Below are positions 15,813 through 23,401 of a stretch of DNA of 63,884 nt, one piece after another. The notes under the pieces were generated by a model that was not told the DNA's origin, did not search any database, and saw only the letters and a program-made list of their open reading frames with translations. The position numbers and the translations under genes were made by a program. Position 1 is the first letter of the stretch; the number at the start of each line of letters is the position of its first letter. Source of the stretch: a virus; the IMG/VR virus record IMGVR_UViG_3300025132_000031, positions 1-63,884 of that record, one strand, 5' to 3'.

Positions 15813-16294
15813 GAGGTTAATACATCAGATCTTCCAGCAGCTTGCTGCTCTCCTTCTTGCAAATAATCCATGATTGCAACTAAACCAGCAGCACCTGCGG
15901 TCATCGAACCACCATAAAATGAAGATCTTTGCACGTTTCCCCAGAAACCTTCGGAAGCCATGCCTCTAGAAACCTGCTCTCCAACTCCTGCTTGGCGAGC
16001 ACCTACAGCCTCATCTATTAAGTCTTCGATGTTAATACCTGCATCTCTCGCTCCTTTAACTCCAGTAGGAGAAGACCAATCCCCAGGTGCACCACCTTTA
16101 GGGGCATAGTCTTGACCGACACTAGCAGCTACCTTAGCGTCGAAACTATCCCATCCTTGAGCATCATCTATCTTGACTCGACGATTCAATTCATCTCTCA
16201 AAGCTTGATCACCAGCTTCTCTGAAACGATCAGCGTGACCAGTCCATACCTTGTGATGAGGCTGAACTATATTCTCATCAATCCAACGTCTCAT
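15809..16294 (-). CDS. REAGD-motif protein with membrane segment
   Basis: 161 residues. Near residue 23 is DRFREAGDQALRDEL, a variant of the shared motif. A hydrophobic Gly/Ala stretch (GGSMTAGAAGLVAIMDYL) lies near the C terminus. It resembles the left-operon proteins in layout. First gene of a minus-strand island; its start faces an array element on the other strand. Confidence 0.65.
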   Translation of the reverse strand: MRRWIDENIVQPHHKVWTGHADRFREAGDQALRDELNRRVKIDDAQGWDSFDAKVAASVGQDYAPKGGAPGDWSSPTGVKGARDAGINIEDLIDEAVGARQAGVGEQVSRGMASEGFWGNVQRSSFYGGSMTAGAAGLVAIMDYLQEGEQQAAGRSDVLTS

Positions 16295-16338
16295 CTGTAA
16301 ATAATAATTGCGATACCTATATTGTACGTCTTTTTATT

Positions 16339-16360
16339 TGTAAGCTTTCATCAGTACATT
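16339..16360 (+). promoter_or_regulatory. array element copy 7
   Basis: TGTAAGCTTTCATC then AGTACATT, preceded by TTTTTATT. It lies 39 bases before the ATG at 16400, the longest spacing in the set. Confidence 0.75.
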
Positions 16361-16399
16361 TTGTGCTGGTCTATTGCTTCACGTTGTTTGATTTTTCTC

Positions 16400-16762
16400 A
16401 TGAAAATCCCATTCATCAATGCAGAACTGAATCTCTATTCAGGGACTGATAACAAATACGGGACCAACTGGGGACACATCGAGTTCCTCATGTGGTCCGG
16501 TTCCAATGACTCCAAACTGGAGACAATCCTCACAGCAGGAATGAAATCCGATCACCTCGTCAAAGCCGTAGGCCAAGACGATCCCACTATCTTCGAAGTC
16601 GTTGACGGCCAGAAGATTCACCGCAAGATCCTCATTGTAGGAGGCAAGCCAGTCGGAGAAGTCCCTCTCAAGACTATGGTTGCCAACTATAAAAGAGATC
16701 AAGCTCGTAAGAATCTCGACAAGGCCGAAGCAGTCGAAGCTACCGTTGCATCCGCAGCATAA
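16400..16762 (+). CDS. hypothetical array protein 7
   Basis: 120 residues. A beta-rich N-terminal domain (LETILTAG, RKILIVGGKPVGEVPLK) is followed by an Ala/Lys/Glu helical tail. Family not recognised. Start chosen at the first ATG after the array element. Confidence 0.7.
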   Translation: MKIPFINAELNLYSGTDNKYGTNWGHIEFLMWSGSNDSKLETILTAGMKSDHLVKAVGQDDPTIFEVVDGQKIHRKILIVGGKPVGEVPLKTMVANYKRDQARKNLDKAEAVEATVASAA

Positions 16763-16767
16763 CTAAC

Positions 16768-16832
16768 GAGGGGGCAGTGCTCATCTGCAGTCATGGATAA
16801 TGCCTCTGCAGTAACTGACACTTAACCCCCTC
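16768..16832 (+). other. long-range intergenic stem before the Gp157-like gene
   Basis: GAGGGGG (16768-16774) can pair with CCCCCTC (16826-16832), enclosing two CTGCAG words and about 50 bases. It sits between genes 7 and 8 with no T-run, so it looks like a structured leader or processing site rather than a classical terminator. Confidence 0.45.
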
Positions 16833-16848
16833 TCCTACCACTTCTAAA

Positions 16849-17484
16849 ATGACTTCTAAATCTCAAGCTAAAACTCAAGCTAATCAAGTTCCATCTAAGC
16901 CAGTCTCCTCGGCGAAGATGATTCCACAGCAAATGAACCGAAGCAAACTCGAGAGAAACCTACGAGACCTTGCTTATGACATGCTTCAATGTCCACCTGA
17001 GGCAGACTTCATCGAAGATCTAACTTCAGAAGACCCTGTTCTAAAACAGAAGGCGCAAGAACAGGTTGAAATGTGTCTAGTAGGAGCCGAACAGTTCGAC
17101 GAGAATGCAGACCAACTCCTGAGCATGGTTAGCTGGTTCAAGAATCGAGCACAATTCAGGATCGACGAGGCCAAGAGAATCAAAGCTCTGGCCGAGAGAG
17201 ATACCAAGACAGCCGATAGACTTGAATCCTTTGTCTATTCCATGTTCAGACATGTGTACCAAGATCAGTTCACTAAATATGATCTACCTACACACAAAAT
17301 CACATCAAGGAAAACAGAATCCGTAGATGTAGATGAATACAACATTAACTGGGACAAGATTCCAGAATCATGTACTCGAACAAAGAAATCCATTGATAAA
17401 GCAGAAATCAAGAAACTATTAAAGACCAACATGAAATTCCAAGGGGTCACCCTCAAAGTAGAAAGGAAGTGGTCTTTCGCATGA
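16849..17484 (+). CDS. Siphovirus Gp157-family protein
   Basis: 211 residues. An N-terminal Ser/Lys-rich region precedes the Gp157 pattern: a long helix in which ENADQLLSMVSWFKNRAQF is followed by EAKRIKALAERDTKTADRL, then a small beta domain (THKITSRKTESVDVDEYN, IPES) and the ending KKLLKTNMKFQGVTLKVER. Gp157 proteins are phage early proteins linked to recombination and phage resistance. The next gene starts within its stop codon (ATGA). Confidence 0.8.
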   Translation: MTSKSQAKTQANQVPSKPVSSAKMIPQQMNRSKLERNLRDLAYDMLQCPPEADFIEDLTSEDPVLKQKAQEQVEMCLVGAEQFDENADQLLSMVSWFKNRAQFRIDEAKRIKALAERDTKTADRLESFVYSMFRHVYQDQFTKYDLPTHKITSRKTESVDVDEYNINWDKIPESCTRTKKSIDKAEIKKLLKTNMKFQGVTLKVERKWSFA

Positions 17485-18122
17485 AAAATATCAATCTTGA
17501 CAAGCCTCTTTATTTAGCAGAAGACTTCTTCGTCACCGCACGTGAAGATTCCAACTTAGTCAGTCTCACCCCTGTCACTGAAAAAGCAATCAACTATCTT
17601 CACGAACTTGTGCCTGACCTATCTAAAGGTGAATCATTCATCCAATCATACGATGATGTTTGCCTTCTAGTAGATACCTTTATCCCCTCCGAATTTTCAG
17701 TATCATGGTTATCCCCACTCAACGTGCTAAGAGAAATTCAAAGTACGATCCAGTCCACGTTATCACGACAACTCCAGGAGCCAGCATCCAACCAGAGCAG
17801 AAGCGAGCAGGATACTGGTTTGCCCGAATCGACTTCGCCCTTAGCAACGGAAAGAATGCCCCTATTGCATTCCACAAAGTTAATAAAGACCTCATCAAAA
17901 GAGGCATGCGTATCAGTACTGACGGCACACTCCTTAAGGACGGACGCAGCTTCACAACCGAACTCAAATACAACGAAACTCTCAAATGTGAGGAACTCGT
18001 TTTTGATCACCTCAGACCCAGCGGCAACCAATCGATGGAAGAAAGTAATCAGGAGCCTTCAGCGGATTTCGAAGGATACGGAGACGCTGACAGTATCACT
18101 GAGCTGCCCGAACAACCAGTGA
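17481..18122 (+). CDS. hypothetical protein whose 3' two thirds overlap another gene
   Basis: ATG at 17481 overlaps the Gp157 stop by 4 bases. The first 75 residues look like ordinary protein (PLYLAEDFFVTAREDSNLVS, LLVDTFIPSEFSVSW). From 17705 on the frame is Ser/Thr/Gln-rich and overlaps the next gene for 418 bases in another phase. Either the frames are truly dual-coding, or the gene should end earlier or be fused to the next by a frameshift. Only the 5' part is convincing. Confidence 0.5.
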   Translation: MKNINLDKPLYLAEDFFVTAREDSNLVSLTPVTEKAINYLHELVPDLSKGESFIQSYDDVCLLVDTFIPSEFSVSWLSPLNVLREIQSTIQSTLSRQLQEPASNQSRSEQDTGLPESTSPLATERMPLLHSTKLIKTSSKEACVSVLTAHSLRTDAASQPNSNTTKLSNVRNSFLITSDPAATNRWKKVIRSLQRISKDTETLTVSLSCPNNQ

Positions 18123-18367
18123 GTTACGATCCATTCCCTGACCCTAGTGAGAAGACAGTCCTCAGAGGAAACCATTCAGAGAACCAACTAGATCCAGACT
18201 TCAAGTTCTTACTTGATCAATGTCTTAATGGTCATGTCTATATGACATCACGATTAGGAGTCAGAGAACACATTCGTCCTGATACTATTCAGAAGTATGT
18301 CACTTCAGTGAACATTGCTTTCGTAGACATCTACAAAGCCAAGAAACAACAAGGAGAATTGCAATGA
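17705..18367 (+). CDS. hypothetical early protein
   Basis: 220 residues. A beta-rich N-terminal half (AGYWFARIDFALSNGKNAP, RGMRISTDGTLLKDGRSFT) is followed by an acidic linker and a helical C-terminal part (LDQCLNGHVYMTSRLGVREH, VNIAFVDIYKAKKQ). Family not recognised. Starts inside the preceding open frame; the next gene begins in its stop (ATGA). Confidence 0.68.
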   Translation: MVIPTQRAKRNSKYDPVHVITTTPGASIQPEQKRAGYWFARIDFALSNGKNAPIAFHKVNKDLIKRGMRISTDGTLLKDGRSFTTELKYNETLKCEELVFDHLRPSGNQSMEESNQEPSADFEGYGDADSITELPEQPVSYDPFPDPSEKTVLRGNHSENQLDPDFKFLLDQCLNGHVYMTSRLGVREHIRPDTIQKYVTSVNIAFVDIYKAKKQQGELQ

Positions 18368-18714
18368 AAATGCATGAGCATTCACCTACTCCCTCTGAAG
18401 TTCTTTCTGCGGGGCTACCTATCTATTTCCGAATAGGTAATAGCTCTAAGGAAGTTTTAGAAAGACAAGGAGTCGACAGCATCCAAGAAGAATACCCAGA
18501 GGAATTCGCATGGGTACCTAAAGGCGACTACGTCCACTGCTTTCACTTCCAGAAAGGACAAGGAGGAACCATGGTGAAACGTAAGAAAGACAAAGCTCTA
18601 GTAGAGCTGGCCTTGATTATGAATACTCACCCTGGTATAAAGAATGCAGAAGCTAGTCTACGCTTTGAAGCTCAATTTGCCGACGATGAAACCGACGACC
18701 AAGTATCGAGTTGA
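18364..18714 (+). CDS. hypothetical early protein
   Basis: 116 residues; helical and charged with EEYPEEFAWVPKGDYVHCFHF in the middle. Coupled by a 4-base overlap to the previous gene and by a 29-base overlap to the next. Family not recognised. Confidence 0.65.
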   Translation: MKMHEHSPTPSEVLSAGLPIYFRIGNSSKEVLERQGVDSIQEEYPEEFAWVPKGDYVHCFHFQKGQGGTMVKRKKDKALVELALIMNTHPGIKNAEASLRFEAQFADDETDDQVSS

Positions 18715-18913
18715 ATTCGTTATACAAGGTGAACCACCTCTCGAACTAGAAGATGTCATTGCAAACACTTGCAAGAAATGGGATCTTCAAGCTACCCAAT
18801 ATAGATATGTTCAACTAGTGGATCCACCTCAAAGAGAGATATCCTTCTCTCCTTCAGGAGTTCCTCTACATATGTTGGACAATATCCAAATACAAGAGCT
18901 ACCTGACTACTAG
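18686..18913 (+). CDS. 75-aa hypothetical protein
   Basis: Start ATG at 18686 lies in the tail of the previous gene. Two beta-like strands (KYRVEFVIQGEPPLELEDV, YRYVQLVDPPQREISF) suggest a small alpha/beta fold. Family not recognised. Confidence 0.6.
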   Translation: MKPTTKYRVEFVIQGEPPLELEDVIANTCKKWDLQATQYRYVQLVDPPQREISFSPSGVPLHMLDNIQIQELPDY

Positions 18914-18984
18914 CACGACTCCATAGGGAATATTCTCATCTTCTGACATGCTGTTTTAAACTATCTCAAGTTGCGAACTTAAGC

Positions 18985-19149
18985 ATGAATGCACCAAGAC
19001 TTATTCCAACCGACGCTACTAAGTTAGATGAGGTTGATCAGTATTTCGAGTGTATTGCTAGCTGCCCACCAGCAGATCCAGAATGCAATGCCGAGTGCAC
19101 AGAAGAATTAAAGAGTGACGTAGCTCAACTCAATGTCCCATCCTATTAA
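18985..19149 (+). CDS. 54-aa cysteine-paired small protein
   Basis: ATG at 18985, TAA at 19147-19149. Contains CIASC then CNAEC (C-x3-C-x6-C-x3-C), the spacing of a disulphide-linked helical hairpin or a small metal knuckle. Acidic otherwise. It overlaps the next start by 17 bases. Family not recognised. Confidence 0.55.
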   Translation: MNAPRLIPTDATKLDEVDQYFECIASCPPADPECNAECTEELKSDVAQLNVPSY

Positions 19150-19345
19150 GTTGGACTCTTTGGCCAGACAGCTTGCTGACTGGGAGATTAGATATCAATT
19201 TAACAGTCCTCACGCAGAGCTTTTCATTGCTGAAAATTGCACTGCATCTCAAGCATGGTACCGATTCTTATCCTTAATCCCTGAGGATGAGAGAGGTAGC
19301 AGTAATAGTAATTGGTCTCTTAAACCTGTAGAAGACTACGACTAA
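19133..19345 (+). CDS. 70-aa hypothetical protein
   Basis: Helical and aromatic (LARQLADWEIRYQF, ASQAWYRFLSLIPEDER). Converges with the minus-strand Dps-like gene, overlapping its 3' end by 4 bases. Family not recognised. Confidence 0.6.
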   Translation: MSHPIKLDSLARQLADWEIRYQFNSPHAELFIAENCTASQAWYRFLSLIPEDERGSSNSNWSLKPVEDYD

Positions 19346-19863
19346 CCACAGTTACGGATGGTTGCCTTAATCATCCAACTAGTCTTCCATACATCTCCTA
19401 GTAACTCTGCCAAATAATTAGCAACATCATAGGCTTGACACTGTTGTGCTGCCGGCTCAACCATCTTGAGCATATTAGAGAACGCTTCTAAGTTCTTTAA
19501 GTAAGTAGCCAACATATCTTTGCCTTCGTAGGACTCAACGTTCTTAAAGCATGGACCTAAAGCCTCTTTTAGTCCACAAGCACACATTGGCATCCAATAG
19601 TCAAGAGTTCTCACCAACTCTCCTAGCTTGTCAAACTGCTCTGTATGTAACTCATACTGATCCTTTAAGAACTCATGTACTGCTAAGAAGTTGCTGCCCT
19701 CATAATTGAAATGAATCAAATGCGATTGAGTCTGTAACTCTTTCGCAAAGGCTGCCAATAATACAAGCTTCTGACCTATATCCCCTACCTGTTCTTCCTT
19801 TATCGACTCACTCGGTAACACTTGCAATAGCAAGTCATCAGGTTGGCTTGGGATAATGTCCAT
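19342..19863 (-). CDS. Dps-like ferritin-fold protein
   Basis: 173 residues. HFNYEGSNFLAVHEFLKDQY matches the Dps signature: His51, His63, Asp78 and Glu82 fall at the classical ferroxidase positions, with Lys at the position usually Asp67. The remaining helices (LEAFSNMLKMVEPAAQQCQA, VANYLAELLGDVWKTSWM) fit the four-helix bundle. Dps proteins form dodecamers that bind and oxidise iron and protect DNA. Cys-rich loop MCACGL is unusual. Single minus-strand gene amid plus-strand genes, suggesting separate control or acquisition. Confidence 0.8.
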   Translation of the reverse strand: MDIIPSQPDDLLLQVLPSESIKEEQVGDIGQKLVLLAAFAKELQTQSHLIHFNYEGSNFLAVHEFLKDQYELHTEQFDKLGELVRTLDYWMPMCACGLKEALGPCFKNVESYEGKDMLATYLKNLEAFSNMLKMVEPAAQQCQAYDVANYLAELLGDVWKTSWMIKATIRNCG

Positions 19864-19903
19864 GGACTAGGCGCTGCTGTATCTATTGTAAGGCGTTTGT
19901 TTC

Positions 19904-19925
19904 CGCCGAATTACATCGGTACATT
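19904..19925 (+). promoter_or_regulatory. array element copy 8
   Basis: CGCCGAATTACATC then GGTACATT; the left arm is lost but core and right arm are kept. 23 bases before the ATG at 19949, and directly upstream of the Dps-like gene's start on the other strand. Confidence 0.65.
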
Positions 19926-19948
19926 TGTTAACCTCTGACTTCGTTTTC

Positions 19949-20566
19949 ATGTCTAAAACCACAGATCAACTGATCGACATTCGTAATACTCTCCCTCTAG
20001 ACGAGAACGGCTTGCCAATGAAGCCGGCATTACCTCTCCTGACTATGGGAATCAATCGAGATGGCTGTCTCTACGGTTATGGAGATACTCCTGACAAGCC
20101 TAAGTTCACATGGGCAGAGAATGCAGGACTCTTCTTCTTTGGTAAGCCAACTCTAGGCTTAACCCATCACGTAACAAGAGGAAGCAGACATCCTTACCTC
20201 AATGTCTATCTCAACACTGTACAGATAGATGATGGAGGCTTCCCTAACCCTGATAAGAACGGATTGACAATCTTAAAGATGAAGATGGGTAACAACCCAG
20301 TGCAGAATGCTCCAGTCACTTTCCTTGGAGATCTAAGGAAACTACATGCAGGAGGTACTATTGACCGAGAGAAATTTAACGGCATCATATACACAAACAA
20401 AGGTACCAAAGGTGGCATCTTTGCTCATATCTATTCAATGGATAACCGAGCTATTGATGGCGTTCCTTTCAACCGTGAACCAGAGCGTTTCCAAGAAGAA
20501 CTTGGACACTTCTGTGAAGCTTTGGGTCAGACTAGTCTCTTTCCTCGAATAATCAATGTCGAATAA
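19949..20566 (+). CDS. hypothetical array protein 8
   Basis: 205 residues, beta-rich and mildly basic (LFFFGKPTLGLTHHVTRGSR, LNVYLNTVQIDDGGFPNP, GIIYTNKGTKGGIFAHIYS). Family not recognised. First gene of a longer array unit that continues to about 22.6 kb through overlapping genes. Confidence 0.7.
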   Translation: MSKTTDQLIDIRNTLPLDENGLPMKPALPLLTMGINRDGCLYGYGDTPDKPKFTWAENAGLFFFGKPTLGLTHHVTRGSRHPYLNVYLNTVQIDDGGFPNPDKNGLTILKMKMGNNPVQNAPVTFLGDLRKLHAGGTIDREKFNGIIYTNKGTKGGIFAHIYSMDNRAIDGVPFNREPERFQEELGHFCEALGQTSLFPRIINVE

Positions 20567-20819
20567 AACAGTCACAGATCTATCTGCATTTCGCCAACAG
20601 AAGGCATTGCTTCAACGAGTATCACAAGAGGAAACTCTTAACCTCGGGGTTCTACCCACTATCGAGCACTTACTAAAAAGTATCCCTTCACTGAAGGAGT
20701 CACTCCCTCCTCAGTTCAGAAATCGTTTGGCGTTAATAGAGATAGAACTTGAACGACTGAGAGACAACGTTAAAGACATCAACATATTAATTAACCCTTA
20801 CCTTCCTTTACCTAAATGA
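20556..20819 (+). CDS. small helical protein
   Basis: 87 residues, largely helical, with a likely coiled coil (FRNRLALIEIELERLRDNVK). Overlaps the previous gene by 11 bases and the DUF932 gene by 4. Family not recognised. Confidence 0.65.
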   Translation: MSNKTVTDLSAFRQQKALLQRVSQEETLNLGVLPTIEHLLKSIPSLKESLPPQFRNRLALIEIELERLRDNVKDINILINPYLPLPK

Positions 20820-21928
20820 TTAGGTTTGCCATGACTTCCTCTCAAGCTAAAACCCACGAAATCAAAATGCCAATGACTGTCACAGGACTATGCACTAAAG
20901 ATGTAGAAGATCCGGGCTCTGAAACTTTCAGCCCTGGCAAAGTCACTCGAGCAGACGCACAGTTCTTTCAAGGACTTAAGTCCGAATGCCGAGAGTGGCA
21001 ATCGACAGAAGAACAACTGAAATCCATTGGTTGCAACTGGCTAGTAACTCCTGAACCTTTATATTCAAAAAGATATGACAGAACCTACCCTGAGATCGTT
21101 AACTGGTACACCAGTGATGGAGATCGCTTAGGTCAGTTCTCTAACTGCAGACATATCATCCATCCTCAAGATGGTTTGAATTGGTATAAAGAGTTTATCC
21201 GTCAAACAAAAGCTGCCTTCTTACAGGAGCTCACGTTAGATGTCATAGGTTATTTACCTGATCAGAAAGTTTTATACTTTGCATCCAAACTCACTGACCT
21301 GAATCCTGAGAAGCTTAAAGAAGTTGGTGATACAACTGATTTCTTCTTGATGTTCAGCATCAACTACATGGAACCTAGAGCTATGAAGGCTCAGATATGG
21401 GCTAACGAATTAGTCTGTGAGAACGGTATGACCCGTCGCATCAGAGATGGTCAAGCAACTGTGAATCACAGGCAAGCTCGTGGCCAATTTGATATATACA
21501 AAGCATTAGAAGCTGCTGTCTTAGAAGCTAAGAGACACGTATATATAAAGGAAAGCTTCATAGATACTCCATGTAACGATGTGGAAGGCAGGAGATACAT
21601 CCGTCGCTTCTTCCAAGATTCAATACCAGAGGAACATCGTGAGTATGCAATAGACAATCCTACATGTAATGTTGATTCTCGAATCATCAACCAATTAGAA
21701 CATACATTCTTGCATAGTCTTAAAGGTGGACACCTTGAGACAAGACAAGACAACTTATTCCGTGTTCATTCCGCAGTAACGGAGTACACAAGCCACCATA
21801 AGGCTGTTAGAAACGGTGATGATTCAAGGTTTGCCAAGCAATTAGATGGCAATCTTTCAAGGATCAATACTCAGTTCACTGAGTTCCTTCAAAAAGCAAC
21901 AACAGGAAGAGACTTCAATGCCATTTAA
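20816..21928 (+). CDS. DUF932 family phage/plasmid protein
   Basis: 370 residues. The core features of DUF932 are visible: FFLMFSINYMEPRAMKAQIW followed by NELVCENGM, and near the C terminus FRVHSAVTEYTSHH. The family is common in phages and plasmids; its role is unknown, with a suspected DNA-processing link. The ATG at 20816 overlaps the previous stop (ATGA); ATG 20831 is an alternative. Confidence 0.85.
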   Translation: MIRFAMTSSQAKTHEIKMPMTVTGLCTKDVEDPGSETFSPGKVTRADAQFFQGLKSECREWQSTEEQLKSIGCNWLVTPEPLYSKRYDRTYPEIVNWYTSDGDRLGQFSNCRHIIHPQDGLNWYKEFIRQTKAAFLQELTLDVIGYLPDQKVLYFASKLTDLNPEKLKEVGDTTDFFLMFSINYMEPRAMKAQIWANELVCENGMTRRIRDGQATVNHRQARGQFDIYKALEAAVLEAKRHVYIKESFIDTPCNDVEGRRYIRRFFQDSIPEEHREYAIDNPTCNVDSRIINQLEHTFLHSLKGGHLETRQDNLFRVHSAVTEYTSHHKAVRNGDDSRFAKQLDGNLSRINTQFTEFLQKATTGRDFNAI

Positions 21929-22190
21929 GAAAAGATCTAACAAGACTGAACCTCCAAAATACAAAGCTGGAGATAGAGTCTCTAGAGCTACTGGTCTTCC
22001 ACGTCAAGGTACCGTTCTTAAACGTGTCGACGACTTGGAGTACACCAATGGAAGGAAGCATAAACAATTCCTCGTCAAGTGGGACAACTCATCCCACCCT
22101 GAGGAGATTGTCACTCAACGTTTACGTCTTATAAAATCACAAAATCCTGATGGGCAAACACAAAAGGAAGACATACAGTCAAAAATATAG
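21918..22190 (+). CDS. SH3/KOW-like small protein
   Basis: 90 residues. KAGDRVSRATGLPRQGTVLK, then KQFLVKWDNSSHPEEIVTQR, looks like a small SH3-like barrel of the KOW/Tudor type found in host and phage proteins. A related layout occurs at 36626-36850. Overlaps DUF932 by 11 bases. Confidence 0.6.
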   Translation: MPFKKRSNKTEPPKYKAGDRVSRATGLPRQGTVLKRVDDLEYTNGRKHKQFLVKWDNSSHPEEIVTQRLRLIKSQNPDGQTQKEDIQSKI

Positions 22191-22332
22191 ACTAAGAGAA
22201 GGTAGCTACAAGCGTGCCCTTCGCCACCAATTAAATTCTGACGGTACCCCTTTATTCCAAGATGGACACATTGATGTTCTCGACCTTAACGCCTCGAGAA
22301 AAATTCTTAATAGAGATAGAAAAAGCAGCTAA
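22150..22332 (+). CDS. small basic hypothetical protein
   Basis: 60 residues, very basic (GKHKRKTYSQKYRLREGSYK). Its 5' end overlaps the SH3-like gene by 41 bases. Nucleic-acid binding is possible. Family not recognised. Confidence 0.5.
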   Translation: MGKHKRKTYSQKYRLREGSYKRALRHQLNSDGTPLFQDGHIDVLDLNASRKILNRDRKSS

Positions 22333-22438
22333 CACAGTGCTTTCTCAACAACCTAATGCTTTCTGTAACCTCTACCCAAATTCATCACAATGCCAACTAC
22401 AACAATCGACTGCGACATCTATACGATTAGCGAACTGA
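22274..22438 (+). CDS. 54-aa hypothetical protein
   Basis: ATG at 22274, TGA at 22436-22438. The N-terminal half looks protein-like (TPREKFLIEIEKAANTVL) with two Cys in NAFCNLYPNSSQC. It overlaps the previous gene by 59 bases and the next by 49, so either this or a neighbour may be non-coding in the overlap. Confidence 0.42.
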   Translation: MFSTLTPREKFLIEIEKAANTVLSQQPNAFCNLYPNSSQCQLQQSTATSIRLAN

Positions 22439-22608
22439 TCTTTATTAGAGACGCCATACAAGGAGTGCCATCTCGTTCTCCTGAGCAAGAAGAAAAGAAG
22501 ATCGATATGATCTCCAAGACTAATGAATTGATAGCAGAAATATCCGCTAAGGCACGGAGGAAAGAAAGAGCCACCCACTCTTCTCTTGATAAAGGTATAC
22601 TCGATTAA
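22390..22608 (+). CDS. 72-aa hypothetical protein
   Basis: Helical, charged (ISELIFIRDAIQGVP, KIDMISKTNELIAEIS). Last gene of the unit before a hairpin-rich spacer. Family not recognised. Confidence 0.6.
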   Translation: MPTTTIDCDIYTISELIFIRDAIQGVPSRSPEQEEKKIDMISKTNELIAEISAKARRKERATHSSLDKGILD

Positions 22609-22630
22609 CCTCTGGCAGTGAGGAGGGGTT

Positions 22631-22683
22631 GGTCGTCTTCTGATAAAGAATATTAAGACTGAGACAGGCGACCACTCATGTAA
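22631..22683 (+). other. nested hairpin in the spacer before the GP88 gene
   Basis: GGTCG (22631-22635) pairs with CGACC (22679-22683), with TCTT/AAGA nested inside. Lies just upstream of a separate terminator hairpin; could be a 3' UTR structure or a small RNA. Confidence 0.4.
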
Positions 22684-22696
22684 GACCAGACTATTG

Positions 22697-22729
22697 AACC
22701 CTCTACGTGGTGGGCGTAGGGGGTTTTTT
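22697..22729 (+). terminator. hairpin terminator before the GP88 unit
   Basis: AACCCTCTACG pairs with CGTAGGGGGTT, then TTTT. Followed within 5 bases by array element copy 9. Confidence 0.82.
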
Positions 22730-22731
22730 AG

Positions 22732-22753
22732 TGTCCACTTTCATCGGTACATT
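22732..22753 (+). promoter_or_regulatory. array element copy 9
   Basis: TGTCCACTTTCATC then GGTACATT, 4 bases before the ATG at 22758. Last copy found. Confidence 0.78.
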
Positions 22754-22757
22754 GCTT

Positions 22758-23399
22758 ATGTCTTTGCTTAAGCTTGGCGCTGGGAATGCCAAGTTATCAG
22801 ATACAATCCTGACTTTCAGTACTCCCGCAGGACATTGCTGTCCTGGTGCTAAATATTGTCACGTATTAGCAGACAGAGAAACAGGCAAGCTAACAAAAGC
22901 TTCCAATCTTCTGTATGACTGCTATGCCTCTCGAATGGAAGCACGTTGGCCGACAGTACGCAACGCTCGTTGGCACAACAAAGATCTCATAGATTCTATG
23001 ACTCTTACAGATCTCATAGATTGTATGGTCTTATCCATCAATGAACATAAGAGCTTCAAGAAAGCTGAAATGTTTAGATGGTTTGTTTCAGGTGATTGCG
23101 ACTCGATAAAACTTCGTGATGCAATTTTTGCCACTGCTCGAGAAGTGAATCACCTTATTCATTACTCGTACACCAAAAACTTACCCTTGTTCTTAGACAT
23201 TAAAAAGCCTGAGAACTATCGGCTAAGTGCTAGTTGGGGAGGTCGCTTCGATCACCTCATCAACCCTATTGACTTTCCACGTAACGCAAGAGTCGTTCGC
23301 TCAGTAGAAGAAGCTGCCAAGCTTAACCTCCCTATTGATAAGAAAGATGATCTTGCTTACGGTCCAATAGATCAACCCTTTGCCCTTCTCTATCACTAA
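22758..23399 (+). CDS. GP88-family phage protein
   Basis: 213 residues. LSDTILTFSTPAGHCCPGA followed by KYCHVLAD is the Cys-rich N-terminal signature of phage gene product 88 proteins; FRWFVSGDCDSIKL and ENYRLSASWGG are also typical. Function is not established; the cysteines suggest metal binding. The ATG at 22758 is chosen over upstream starts that would translate the regulatory element. Confidence 0.82.
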   Translation: MSLLKLGAGNAKLSDTILTFSTPAGHCCPGAKYCHVLADRETGKLTKASNLLYDCYASRMEARWPTVRNARWHNKDLIDSMTLTDLIDCMVLSINEHKSFKKAEMFRWFVSGDCDSIKLRDAIFATAREVNHLIHYSYTKNLPLFLDIKKPENYRLSASWGGRFDHLINPIDFPRNARVVRSVEEAAKLNLPIDKKDDLAYGPIDQPFALLYH

Positions 23400-23401
23400 C
23401 T

